Below are positions 47,283-56,038 of a stretch of 64,000 nucleotides of DNA, one piece after another. Where the stretch lies: positions 1 through 64,000 of the forward strand of contig CAYPFN010000005.1 in assembly GCA_964410325.1 (NCBI GenBank), read 5' to 3'. Under the pieces are notes generated by a model that saw only the letters and a list, made by a program, of their open reading frames with translations, was not told the origin of the DNA and did not search any database. This DNA comes from CAAFZY01 sp964410325 (GTDB lineage: Bacteria; Pseudomonadota; Alphaproteobacteria; RF32; CAG-239). The position numbers were made by a program, and so were the translations under genes. Positions within the stretch are counted from its first letter, which is position 1, and each line of letters opens with the position of its first letter.

Positions 47283-48095
47283 ATGTTTATTAAATTTTCT
47301 TTCTTTGGCGTTTTAACGCTTTTATCCACTTCTTCTGCTTTGGCTCTGACTTGTGTCAACGACTACGGCGGTACTTCCTCTTGCGCTAGCAACACTACCG
47401 CCGCAGGAGATTGTGAAACTTTAGGTTACTCAACTTCCGATGTCGACAACTGCGAGCATTATCTCTATTGCCCCTTTGATACTTCCTACAAAAGGTGTGT
47501 TACTCAATCTGAAACATCTGAAACAGTAGAAGACTGTTCTGATTATACTTTAGAATCCTGCCCGACTGGCGCTATTTGTGATATCTGTTATCAAACTTCC
47601 GAATCAGGAGGCATTGCCTATTTTAAAAGATATTACAAAATTACCTCCTGTGAGGAGGGATATACAGAAACTACCAATCTCACTACTGGCGCCATAACCT
47701 GTACAGAGAATGGGTTTAATCTGGGTGATCTTATAGAGGATGACATGAATTCTGAAGAAGAGTCTGATCCATGTGATGACAGGACAACATATCCAATCAA
47801 ATGTACAAACGGTAGCGAAACAACATGCTTCGAAGAAGACCCCTGTAAGGGTGTTAGTGGATGTGAATGGCACTGTGATACCATTGCCGGCAACGATAGC
47901 AGTAGTAGCGATAGCAGTAGCAGTGGTGGCGGTGGTAGTGCATGCGATGACGAATGCTCGCTAGGTTTGAACACATGTGACTGCTTACTATGTAAGGATC
48001 CAAAGTATTGCGAAACTGATGAGGCGAAGCGGGCTTGCTGTGGTGAACTTGAAGAACGAGAAGACAGTATAAATAAAGAGGCAGAAAAACTTTAA
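47283..48095 (+). CDS. Secreted Cys-rich protein
   Basis: 270 residues from ATG 47283 (AGGAG 8 nt upstream), with a Sec signal peptide ending SALA. The mature chain has 26 cysteines in small units such as CEHYLYCPFDTSYKRC, then an acidic linker, a Ser/Gly run (SSSSDSSSSGGGG) and a C-terminal Cys cluster CDCLLCKDPKYCETDEAKRACC. Probably disulfide-rich and surface-exposed. An in-frame ATG at 47127 with its own good SD would add 52 residues. Confidence 0.78.
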   Translation: MFIKFSFFGVLTLLSTSSALALTCVNDYGGTSSCASNTTAAGDCETLGYSTSDVDNCEHYLYCPFDTSYKRCVTQSETSETVEDCSDYTLESCPTGAICDICYQTSESGGIAYFKRYYKITSCEEGYTETTNLTTGAITCTENGFNLGDLIEDDMNSEEESDPCDDRTTYPIKCTNGSETTCFEEDPCKGVSGCEWHCDTIAGNDSSSSDSSSSGGGGSACDDECSLGLNTCDCLLCKDPKYCETDEAKRACCGELEEREDSINKEAEKL

Positions 48096-48112
48096 TTAAA
48101 ATCAGCAATTAT

Positions 48113-48146
48113 AAAACGCCCCGTGGGTTTATCGGGGCGTTTTTTA
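48113..48146 (+). terminator. Intrinsic terminator
   Basis: Stem aaaacgccccg/cggggcgtttt with a 10-nt loop and T-run. The 48147-48455 stretch behind it shows no gene and should hold the response-regulator promoter. Confidence 0.88.
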
Positions 48147-48455
48147 TTCAATCTTTACAAAAAATTCTGCATTTAATACAAGGAAAATTCAGAAAACCAA
48201 AAGAAGAGATGATTATTTTGCAACGCAAAGTTTATCGGGAAACAACCAACGGCCCGATCCATACTGTGGCCGGACAAACATAAATCAGACTTGGCAAATA
48301 TGATGAAATTATTCGTTCTATGGACCTTTGGTTATTTCCATTACACCCCCAACATCAAAAGCAACCCCAAATATGTAAACCAAATCAAAATAATTTAGTT
48401 GCTTTTATCACAGCACTTTCATAAACTGTTATTAATTTAAATAAAGGCTGTAAAC

Positions 48456-49154
48456 ATGAAAATTTTACTAGTGGAAGATGATCTAAAACTCGGATATTTG
48501 CAAAAGCAGCTGTTAGAAATTTCTGGCTTTGAAATTACCTGGGCAACCGACGGTAAACAGGCTTTGGAAGAATTTCAGATATCAGATAACAACTGTTTTG
48601 ACGTCATTATCCTTGATTGGATGCTGCCCGAGATATCTGGTATTGAAATTTGTAAAATTTTGCGGGGACCAAAATTTAATTATCAAGGCGGCATCATTTT
48701 CGTAACCGCCAAAGACAGCTTGGAAAACTGCCTCCAGGGTTTAGAAACCGGAGCCGATGATTATATCGTCAAACCTTTTCAAAACACAGAGCTTATTGCC
48801 AGAATAAAAGCCGTTAACCGCCGAAAAGCCAAACCCTTTGTAGACGATATCTACCAAAAAGGCGCCTATGTCATTAACAACAGTCTGCAAACCGTTTCCT
48901 GTAATAATACTACTCTTCAGTTGACCAAAAGAGAATTTGCCCTGTTTAAAATATTATTCATCAACCAAAACTGCATCATTCCTCGTTCGACCATACTGGA
49001 AAAAGTTTGGCCTGATAATTTGGACATTTCCGATTCCAGCATTGATTCTTACATTTATCTACTGCGCAAAAAATTATCTTTATTTGGCAATACCCTGCAG
49101 ATAAAATCCGTTAAAAACATAGGATACAGCCTGGAGATACAAAATGGAATTTGA
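48456..49154 (+). CDS. OmpR-family response regulator
   Basis: 232 residues. Receiver domain with acidic pocket EDD (8-9), phospho-acceptor Asp54 in VIILDWMLPEISG, and conserved Lys in IVKPF, then a winged-helix DNA-binding domain with LTKREFALFKILF and SSIDSYIYLLRKKL. Overlaps its cognate kinase gene by 11 nt. The signal is unknown. Confidence 0.95.
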   Translation: MKILLVEDDLKLGYLQKQLLEISGFEITWATDGKQALEEFQISDNNCFDVIILDWMLPEISGIEICKILRGPKFNYQGGIIFVTAKDSLENCLQGLETGADDYIVKPFQNTELIARIKAVNRRKAKPFVDDIYQKGAYVINNSLQTVSCNNTTLQLTKREFALFKILFINQNCIIPRSTILEKVWPDNLDISDSSIDSYIYLLRKKLSLFGNTLQIKSVKNIGYSLEIQNGI

Positions 49155-50412
49155 TAAAATCCGCAAGCATCTGGTTTGGAAATATACCATTGTTACCACA
49201 ATCATGCTGATAAGCATCCTCTCTATCAGCTCATATCTAAATTTGCACCTGACTTATACGGCTATTGAAGAAACCCTCTCCGATTACCTGATCGAAGAGG
49301 TCCACGAGGCTAAACAAAACCTCCGTCATTCCCATGTTAGCATAGAACCAGTCAGCTATATCAATCCCAATACCAACACACTCATGAGCCTGTGGTACAG
49401 TCAAGACAAACTGGTCCACGCCGAAGTCCCAGATGATCCGCTTATCCGCGAGGAATTGATCAAACGCATTATGTCGGGCCACCATTCCGAACAAATGATA
49501 TACAAGGAAAAAATCAACAACAAATGGACATTCTTGGTCATGAGCCAAAACATCAAAGACGCAAACGGCAGAACCGGCAGAGTCATCGTTATCAGCAATA
49601 TTTCCAAACTGGAACGAAATTTTTCATATTTTTTCCATTGTTTTTCTTTAGCCATCTTTCTGCTGGGTCTTCTTTCGTTCTTTTTAGGCAATTTTTTTGC
49701 GGCTCGTGCCATCCGCCAGATAAATAACGTTATGGAACGTCAAAAACGTTTTGTTTCCGACGCTTCGCATGAATTACGCACGCCTTTAAGCATTATGCTG
49801 GCCTACACCGAACTTTTGGAACACAAAAAATCTCCCGAAACTTTGCGCAGATTAAAAGATGAAATTACCTCCATGGCAGATCTGACCGGACGCTTGCTAC
49901 AATTTGCCCGTTTTGACAACAACCAAATATCGTTTAATCCTGAAACTTTTGATTTAAATACTTTTCTTGAAACACTTATCAAAGACATATCCTTACTGGC
50001 TAAAAGCAAAAGCATCAGCATTCACGCCAATTTTTCACAAAACCATCTTCTCCTGACGGCAGATAAACTCCTGCTCAAGCACCTGTTGTACATTCTTTTA
50101 GATAACGCTCTCAAATACAGCCCTGAGAAATCCGTAATTTCATTATCTGCCGGCAAAGAAAAAAACAACGTTGTCATTGAAGTTCGGGATCAGGGCATTG
50201 GTATTGCCGAGAAAGACTTAAAACATATTTTTGAAAGATTCTACCGTGCTGATAAAGCGCGCAGCCGCAATGCCGATCAGGGGCTTGGTCTTGGCCTGTC
50301 TTTTGCTTGGCTGATTGCCCAGCGGCATGGCGGAAAAATTGATGTAAAAAGTACCGTAAACCACGGAAGTACATTTAAAGTAATTTTGCCACCGCCCAAA
50401 AACACAATCTAA
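49144..50412 (+). CDS. Sensor histidine kinase
   Basis: 422 residues with two transmembrane helices (about 12-34 and 165-188) and a periplasmic sensor domain of about 130 residues. H-box RFVSDASHELRTPLSIML, N-box ILLDNALKYSPE, G1 DQGIGIAEKD, G2 GLGLGLSFAW. No HAMP domain is obvious between TM2 and the H-box. Pairs with the preceding regulator. Confidence 0.95.
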   Translation: MEFDKIRKHLVWKYTIVTTIMLISILSISSYLNLHLTYTAIEETLSDYLIEEVHEAKQNLRHSHVSIEPVSYINPNTNTLMSLWYSQDKLVHAEVPDDPLIREELIKRIMSGHHSEQMIYKEKINNKWTFLVMSQNIKDANGRTGRVIVISNISKLERNFSYFFHCFSLAIFLLGLLSFFLGNFFAARAIRQINNVMERQKRFVSDASHELRTPLSIMLAYTELLEHKKSPETLRRLKDEITSMADLTGRLLQFARFDNNQISFNPETFDLNTFLETLIKDISLLAKSKSISIHANFSQNHLLLTADKLLLKHLLYILLDNALKYSPEKSVISLSAGKEKNNVVIEVRDQGIGIAEKDLKHIFERFYRADKARSRNADQGLGLGLSFAWLIAQRHGGKIDVKSTVNHGSTFKVILPPPKNTI

Positions 50413-50415
50413 AAC

Positions 50416-51762
50416 TTATTCCGGTATAACACTTACGCAAAAACCATTCTCGGTATTTTCAAACCGCAGATTGCAATGATAATAATCAGCAATCAATTTT
50501 ACAATCGAAAGCCCCAGTCCGCTACCTTTTTCATTTTGACCAGACGGCCGGTAAAAACGCTGACCGAGCTTGGAAAGGTGTTCCTCTTCAATTTTAACAC
50601 CACTGTTAGAAATTTTAAATTCATGTTCATCGGACGTTAAAATTATCTCTGCCCCTTCTGGACTGTACTTTACGGCATTCTCAACCAAATTGCGAATAAG
50701 CGTTGCAATTAACGCCTGACTGCCTTTGTCAACCGGACCAGCAGCCACCGTCCGGAAAATAAATTTAATTTTCTTTTTCATGGCTTTTTGTTCATATTCA
50801 CCGCAAACAGTCCGCGCAATTTCCCGCCAATCTAAAACATCTTTTTCCTGTTCATCAGCGGCCAAAGAAACATCTAAACGCGACAAAGCCAGAAGCTGCT
50901 CCACCAGATGCACCGCCCGCCGCAAACCCTGTGCAAGATTTTTCACCGCTTTTTCCCTAGCCTGCTTATCATCCGCGGACATTTCCAACACCTCAAGTTG
51001 CACATTAAGCGCCGTCAAAGGCGTGCGCAGTTCATGTGCGGCATCCGCCACAAAACGCCGCTCCCTTTGAAAAGTACTTTCAATGCGATAAAGCAAACCA
51101 TTAACGGCATTAACCAGTGGCATAATTTCACTAGGCAGACCGTCGGCCGAAAGTGGCGAGAGATCTTCGGAACAACGCCGTTTTATATCCCCAACCAACT
51201 CGCGCAACGGCTGAAACTCCCGAACAATCACCCAAAGCATTAAAATCAAAAGCACCAACAGGCCGATAATCCACGGCGTCATAAATTCTTCAATCATGTC
51301 CCAGGCGATATCGCTGCGATATTCCAGCTCCTGCCCGACCGCAATAATAAAATTGCCGTCGGCTGATTTAATACGAATAATCCGCCACCAGTCACCGTCA
51401 TTTTTTTCATTAAAAAACGCGCCTGTCTGCGTTTGGTAAGCAAAATGCTTACCTTCTTCATTATCGTCAAAAATCCGTCGCCCGTTTAAATCAAACACGG
51501 CAAAACCGATAGCATCGTCATCATCGTCGGCATGGCGTATGTCTTTCAAGACCTTATTGGTTTTATCTCTTATTTCTGAATCAATATGTCGCCAGTCTGC
51601 CGAGGCAAGGCTGCGGGCCAGAGCCATCTGATAAGTATCAAAAAACTCATCAATGGATTCTTTAGTTTCTTTCCATGACAAAGCACTGGCCAGTGCGCCG
51701 ACAACCGCAAAGACCAGCGTAAAAACAATCATCAAGCGGGTTTTTAAACTGAATTTTTTCAT
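50416..51762 (-). CDS. qseC: Sensor histidine kinase, QseC-like
   Basis: About 448 residues from ATG 51762 (GGAG upstream). Two transmembrane helices bracket a periplasmic domain (with GFAVFDLNGRRIFDDN); a HAMP-like linker follows, then H-box RFVADAAHELRTPLTALN, N-box IRNLVENAVKYSP, and G-box GSGLGLSIVKLI. The gene order ygiW-qseB-qseC matches the enterobacterial arrangement, so the symbol rests on synteny as well as domains; ligand not inferable. 36 nt after the regulator. Confidence 0.88.
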   Translation of the reverse strand: MKKFSLKTRLMIVFTLVFAVVGALASALSWKETKESIDEFFDTYQMALARSLASADWRHIDSEIRDKTNKVLKDIRHADDDDDAIGFAVFDLNGRRIFDDNEEGKHFAYQTQTGAFFNEKNDGDWWRIIRIKSADGNFIIAVGQELEYRSDIAWDMIEEFMTPWIIGLLVLLILMLWVIVREFQPLRELVGDIKRRCSEDLSPLSADGLPSEIMPLVNAVNGLLYRIESTFQRERRFVADAAHELRTPLTALNVQLEVLEMSADDKQAREKAVKNLAQGLRRAVHLVEQLLALSRLDVSLAADEQEKDVLDWREIARTVCGEYEQKAMKKKIKFIFRTVAAGPVDKGSQALIATLIRNLVENAVKYSPEGAEIILTSDEHEFKISNSGVKIEEEHLSKLGQRFYRPSGQNEKGSGLGLSIVKLIADYYHCNLRFENTENGFCVSVIPE

Positions 51763-51798
51763 TAAAAATCTCCATCTTGCCACATCCGGAATACACTC

Positions 51799-52455
51799 CT
51801 ATTCCTCCATGATATAACCGATTTTGTTAATAGTCCGCACCACATCTTTGCCCAATTTTTTACGCAGATGATGCACATGCACCTCCACCGCATTGCTTTG
51901 CACATCATCATCCCATGAATAAAGTTTCTCTTCAATAACCGCTTTGGAAAGCACGCGATTTTTATTAAGCAGCAACAACTCCAACAACGCCACTTCCCGC
52001 GGCGCCAGTTCCACTGAAACACCGTTTTTTGTAACCTGTTTAGTTGCCGGATTAAATTTAATATCCTTAAAACATATCTCTGCCACGGCATAACCGCCCT
52101 GCCGGCGTATCAGCGCATTCAGGCGGGCAATAACTTCCTTGAGCGAAAACGGCTTGGCCAGATAATCATCAGCACCTTTGTTTAAGCCTAAAATCCGGCT
52201 ATCAACATCGCCCCGTGCCGTCAAAATCAGCACCGGCTCAATTTTACCTTTATCACGCCAGTGCTTTAAAATTGTCAGACCGTCGATTTCGGGCAGCCCC
52301 AAATCAAGAATAACAACGGCGTAAGGCGCTTGGAAAAGCGCCTCTTCACCATCGGCCCCGTTATCAAACCAGTCAACATTGAATCCGTTCTTTTCAAGTC
52401 CGGTTTTAATGCCATCGCCGATTAAATTATCATCCTCAATCAGAAGCACACGCAT
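51799..52455 (-). CDS. qseB: OmpR-family response regulator, QseB-like
   Basis: 218 residues. Receiver with EDD, Asp51 in AVVILDLGLPEIDG and Lys in YLAKPFSLKE; winged-helix output domain with LAPREVALLELLLLNKNRVLSKAVIEEKLYSWDDDVQSNAVEVHVHHLRKKLG, the latter typical of the QseB/PmrA/TctD subgroup. Located 11 nt after the ygiW-like gene; the kinase follows. The operon promoter carries a CTTAAG-N5-CTTAAG repeat suited to this subgroup. Confidence 0.9.
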   Translation of the reverse strand: MRVLLIEDDNLIGDGIKTGLEKNGFNVDWFDNGADGEEALFQAPYAVVILDLGLPEIDGLTILKHWRDKGKIEPVLILTARGDVDSRILGLNKGADDYLAKPFSLKEVIARLNALIRRQGGYAVAEICFKDIKFNPATKQVTKNGVSVELAPREVALLELLLLNKNRVLSKAVIEEKLYSWDDDVQSNAVEVHVHHLRKKLGKDVVRTINKIGYIMEE

Positions 52456-52466
52456 TGTTTATCCAC

Positions 52467-52841
52467 TTATTTCTTAAGCTCTATGGCGTCCACGTCAATT
52501 TCAGTTTTAAAAAAGTCTTTGTCAACCTCGCCTCTGATAACAACCGTATCATTCGGCGTAACCGTTAAGCCACGCCAATCGTCATCATCAATTTCCACCG
52601 TAACCGAACCGGTATTATCCGAAAACATGTAGCGTTCTCCGCCAAGGCTCTGCTCAATTTTACCTTCCAGCACAACCGCCGTATCATCACCCATTTTCAA
52701 AGCTTCAGCAACGGTAGAAGTTGACAATCCCGGGCCTTGAAAACCGCCTGTATGAACAGGTCCGTTAAAACCCTGCGCCACAGTGGCGGATGCAAACCCC
52801 AAAACAACCGCCAGCGTCACAACGGATAACATATTTCTCAT
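52467..52841 (-). CDS. ygiW: YgiW/YdeI-type periplasmic OB-fold protein
   Basis: 124 residues with a Sec signal peptide (cleavage near ATVAQ). The mature protein contains the BOF/OB-fold family pattern: GPG...TVAEALKMGDDTAVVLEGKIEQSLGGERYMFSDNTGSVTVEID and GEVDKDFFKTEIDVDAIEL. Enterobacterial relatives are stress-tolerance proteins encoded next to qseBC, as here. Strong SD AAGGAG before the ATG. Confidence 0.92.
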   Translation of the reverse strand: MRNMLSVVTLAVVLGFASATVAQGFNGPVHTGGFQGPGLSTSTVAEALKMGDDTAVVLEGKIEQSLGGERYMFSDNTGSVTVEIDDDDWRGLTVTPNDTVVIRGEVDKDFFKTEIDVDAIELKK

Positions 52842-52904
52842 AACTTTTCTCCTTAAAATAAAATAGTGTTTGTTTTGTTTACATCCTTAATTCAACATTA
52901 CAAA

Positions 52905-52921
52905 CTTAAGGAACGCTTAAG
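52905..52921 (-). promoter_or_regulatory. Direct-repeat operator (PmrA/QseB-type box) before ygiW-qseBC
   Basis: CTTAAG-GAACG-CTTAAG: two identical 6-bp half sites with a 5-bp spacer, 64-80 nt upstream of the ygiW start. It matches the YTTAAK-N5-YTTAAK pattern of PmrA/QseB-type response regulators, so autoregulation is likely (inference). Confidence 0.65.
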
Positions 52922-53019
52922 GAAATATTTTTTTATTTTACCCCGAAATTTTTTCTTTAAAACAAGAAAAAGCCATAGAAAACCGCCATTTTTATACATC
53001 AAAAAAATTTATAAACAAA

Positions 53020-53472
53020 TTATGCTTTCGTGATAGATTTAATTTCCGGCGCAAAAATTCTTTCCTTTTCTGCGGCTAGATACCGGTTGCGGCACGCCGA
53101 ATCTATACTGCCTTTTTTTAAGGCTTCCGTATAAAACGCAATTTTATAATCCACCTTTTCCATATGCTTTTTTAATTGCCCCAATTGTTTTTCCAACTGC
53201 TCTTTCTGCTTTTTAAACAATTCCAACCGCTCAGAAATCGTTTCATCGCCTTTTAAACACATATCAATATACTGTTTAACATCTTTAAGGTGCATACCGC
53301 AACCTTTAAGGCATTCTATAATAATCAGCCATTCAATATCTTTTTCCGTAAAAACGCGAAGGCCTGAACCGCTCTTGCTCATTGCTGGTAGCAACCCTTC
53401 TTTGTCATAATACCGCAACGTATGGGTTGTCAAACCCATTCTTTTGGCAACCTGACCGATTGTATAACCCAT
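53020..53472 (-). CDS. MerR-family transcriptional regulator
   Basis: 150 residues. N-terminal winged HTH with YTIGQVAKRMGLTTHTLRYYDKEGLLP, dimerisation coiled coil around residues 80-115, and a C-terminal effector part with a single Cys in DSACRNR, so no obvious metal-binding Cys pair. AGGAGG lies before the ATG. Divergent from the secreted flavodoxin gene, which carries candidate operators. Confidence 0.93.
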   Translation of the reverse strand: MGYTIGQVAKRMGLTTHTLRYYDKEGLLPAMSKSGSGLRVFTEKDIEWLIIIECLKGCGMHLKDVKQYIDMCLKGDETISERLELFKKQKEQLEKQLGQLKKHMEKVDYKIAFYTEALKKGSIDSACRNRYLAAEKERIFAPEIKSITKA

Positions 53473-53532
53473 TTTTTCCTCCTGTGCTCATATCTAAACT
53501 GATTCGCCTACTTTGTCAATCAATTGTTTAAC

Positions 53533-53613
53533 CTTAAGTTAACTCTAATCTTTTTATGACTATGAAAAAATACACATCATCAAAAATAGCTCTTGACTTA
53601 AAGTTAGCTCTAA
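53533..53613. promoter_or_regulatory. Two similar MerR-type operators between merR and the flavodoxin gene
   Basis: CTTAAGTTAACTCTAA (53533-53548) and CTTAAAGTTAGCTCTAA (53597-53613) are near-identical. The second overlaps a TTGACT (53593-53598) followed by TAAATT at 53618-53623, a 19-bp spacer, which is the over-long spacing typical of MerR-controlled promoters. The first lies close to the divergent merR promoter (TTGACA near 53514 on the minus strand). Confidence 0.6.
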
Positions 53614-53671
53614 AGATTAAATTAAAACAAAATAAAAAAATATTTTTAAATACATGATTAAGGAGAAAAAC

Positions 53672-54265
53672 ATGAAAAAACTCACCATTATGGCGCTTGC
53701 CCTGTTTGCCGTAGCTAACGTGCAGGCAGCCGAAACAAACGACACAAACACTACAACCAACACACTGGAGGAAACCGCAATGGCTCAGGACGCCCCGAAA
53801 ATTCTGGTCGCTTATTATTCCTGGTCGGGAAACACCAAAAAAGTTGCTGAAAACATTCATCAAAAAGTCGGTGGCGATATTTTTGAAATCCAAACCGTGC
53901 AAACCTATCCGGAAAAATACCGCGCCACCACGACACAGGCTAAAAAAGAAATTAATGAGGGCTATCGTCCGGAATTAAAAACTGCGGTTGACAACATTGA
54001 CCAGTATGACGTTGTCTTTTTAGGTTCACCAAACTGGTGGGGAACAATTGCGCCGGCTGTCAGCACATTTCTGGCCAATTATAATTTATCAGGCAAAACC
54101 ATTGTTCCGTTTATCACACATGGTGGTGGCGGTGAGCAAAACACGGTTAAAGACTTAACTGCTCAGTGTAACGGTTGCGTCATTGTTTCCGAACCATGGG
54201 TCGGTTACAGCAGCCGCACCATAGGCATCACTGACTGGTTGGAAGATTTAGGCTATATTGAATAA
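53672..54265 (+). CDS. Secreted flavodoxin-fold protein
   Basis: 197 residues from ATG 53672 (AAGGAG 7 nt upstream), with a Sec signal peptide (cleavage after NVQA). The mature domain starts KILVAYYSWSGNTKKVAENI (FMN phosphate loop) and continues through LGSPNWWGTIAPAVSTFL and PFITHGGGG. It resembles WrbA/flavodoxin-4 type proteins. Export of a flavodoxin-like domain by the Sec route is unusual, as it must acquire FMN outside. Probably controlled by the divergent MerR. Confidence 0.88.
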   Translation: MKKLTIMALALFAVANVQAAETNDTNTTTNTLEETAMAQDAPKILVAYYSWSGNTKKVAENIHQKVGGDIFEIQTVQTYPEKYRATTTQAKKEINEGYRPELKTAVDNIDQYDVVFLGSPNWWGTIAPAVSTFLANYNLSGKTIVPFITHGGGGEQNTVKDLTAQCNGCVIVSEPWVGYSSRTIGITDWLEDLGYIE

Positions 54266-54300
54266 ATAAGTGCTTCCCGATTCTCTAACACCTTATATAA

Positions 54301-54328
54301 AAAAACCGGAAAAATTCCGGTTTTTTTT
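54301..54328. terminator. Bidirectional intrinsic terminator
   Basis: Stem aaaaaccgga(a)/(t)tccggttttt with T8 tail, between two convergent flavodoxin genes. Confidence 0.88.
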
Positions 54329-54342
54329 ACCTTGTGGCAATT

Positions 54343-54972
54343 TTATTTTTGCGACAGCAAATTATTCAGCCAAACCGCAATTTTATTATCCACCGCTGCA
54401 TCATATTTTTCCGGAAGATTGTTAAATGATGCCGGAGCCTGTAAATCTGCATTTTTGGCTTTCATTTCAAAATCTTTGAAAAATGTGCCGGCATTGCTTC
54501 CCTGAGTTGAAAAAGGCACAACTTTTTTACCTTTAAAATCAGTCTGCTCTAAAAAGGCCAACCCCGGTGTCGCTGCCGTATACCACCAAACCGGAAACCC
54601 AACAAAAACCCAGTCATATTCGGAAAATTCAGGCATTTTTCCTGATAAGGTCGGATATTTTCCTTCTTTAAGCTGTGCACGTGCCTTCATATAAAACCAC
54701 AGATTCGTATCAAATTTTTCGGCCGTTTTTATTTCATAGATATCCGCATCGGTCTTAGCCCGGATACGTTCGGCAATGTCCTTGGTACGACCGGTTAAAG
54801 AATAATAAACCACCAGAACTTTGCCAAAATTGCCGTTAACCGCAACCTGCGCTCCTTGATACGGCGCCATTTCCTTTTTATTTTTCTGCGCCACCCGGTA
54901 CAAATGGATTCCGCTGGCCACCAAACTGGCAACCGCGATAACCACAAGCCCGTAAATAACACATTTTAACAT
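54343..54972 (-). CDS. Membrane-anchored flavodoxin-fold protein
   Basis: 209 residues. One N-terminal transmembrane helix (about 5-25) followed by a flavodoxin domain: KVLVVYYSLTGRTKDIAERI (FMN phosphate loop), VFVGFPVWWYTAATPGLAFLEQ and VPFSTQGSNAGTF. Convergent with the secreted flavodoxin and clearly of the same superfamily. The domain probably faces the periplasm, by analogy with its neighbour (inference). Confidence 0.88.
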   Translation of the reverse strand: MLKCVIYGLVVIAVASLVASGIHLYRVAQKNKKEMAPYQGAQVAVNGNFGKVLVVYYSLTGRTKDIAERIRAKTDADIYEIKTAEKFDTNLWFYMKARAQLKEGKYPTLSGKMPEFSEYDWVFVGFPVWWYTAATPGLAFLEQTDFKGKKVVPFSTQGSNAGTFFKDFEMKAKNADLQAPASFNNLPEKYDAAVDNKIAVWLNNLLSQK

Positions 54973-55037
54973 ACTTTCCCTCCTCCAAAAACAATTCCCA
55001 AAATACTGACGTACTGCTTACATTATAAGCAGATTTT

Positions 55038-56037
55038 TTATTTTGCCAACCGTTTATGCAAAATCTGCAGCAATTTAATTTTCTGCATACGGAAAGCCCA
55101 TAACGCCAAAATTTTTACCGGCCCCAACAGCCAAAACTTAAAATGCTTATCTTTCACAATCGGCTGCAGATAATCGTTAACCAGCGCATACAGCGCTCGT
55201 TCCGCCATTGGCTCGTACCGCTCAAGCACTTCTCCGACAAACATACCATAAGCATATTTGGTTGCCGTTTTATCAAGCAATGTTTGCACGAAAGGAAATC
55301 TTTGTCCCAAACCGACAATTTCCGCAAACAAATCCTGATATTCCGCAATCCGCTTTTCTGAAAGTTTTTGTAACGTCTGCGATGTTTCAAGTTGGCGATA
55401 CGCCAAAAGTTCCTGCGTACAGACAACGGCCTTTCGACTGTTAAGCAAAACCTCAATATTAAACAACATATCGTTGATTGCCGGGAGCTTCAAAGAAAAG
55501 CGGATGTTTTTCAAAAGCTCTGCTTTATAAAGCTTCTGCCACATCAAGCTACCGATTTTTTTCTTGTGGCAAAATTTATCGATAAACGGTCGTTCTGTTA
55601 CAAATTTATATGTCGGCAACAGCTCATAATACTCCTTAAAGTTGTACCCCCCCCCGGCCGACAAATTTACAGTAGCTACAGCAGCTGATATCAGCATCCG
55701 TTTCCCGTAGATTATGATATAAAATTTCCAAATACTGCGGATGATAAATATCATCATGATCGCAAAAAGCAATATATTGCCCTTTCGCTATATCCAAAGC
55801 ATAATTGCGGCTGGCGCTGCCACCTTGGTTTTCTTGCCGAAAAACTTTAAAACGCGCGTCATTGCCGGCAAATTTTTCCAATATTTCCTGCGACTTATCC
55901 GTTGAACCGTCATTAACGCAGATAACCTCAAAATCCGTAAAAGTCTGTTGTTGGATAGCAACTAAGGTTTCAGCCAAAAAATCTTGAGCATTATACACTG
56001 GAACAATTACCGAAATGCAAACCGTTTTATCCGACAT
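55038..56037 (-). pseudogene. Family 2 glycosyltransferase, frame broken at a 9-G tract (possible phase-variable gene)
   Basis: Start ATG 56037 (GGAGG upstream, 1 nt after the preceding GT4 stop). The N-terminal GT2 domain is clear: ISVIVPVYNAQDFLAETL, VICVNDGSTDKS, NQGGSASRNYALD and FCDHDDIY. At CKFVGR the frame meets nine G and stops after GGVQL. In the next frame the rest of the protein continues with YNFKEYYELLPTYKFVTERPFIDKF to 55038. Eight G would join the frames into 332 residues. The second part alone has a spurious start. Likely role: transfer of a sugar in capsule or LPS synthesis. Confidence 0.78.
55647..55655 (-). repeat. Poly-G tract (9 G on coding strand) in GT2 gene
   Basis: Plus-strand C9 run flanked as CGGGGGGGGGTA on the coding strand, the same context as the tract at 57710-57718. 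It marks exactly the frame change in the GT2 gene. Confidence 0.9.
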
Positions 56038-56038
56038 A

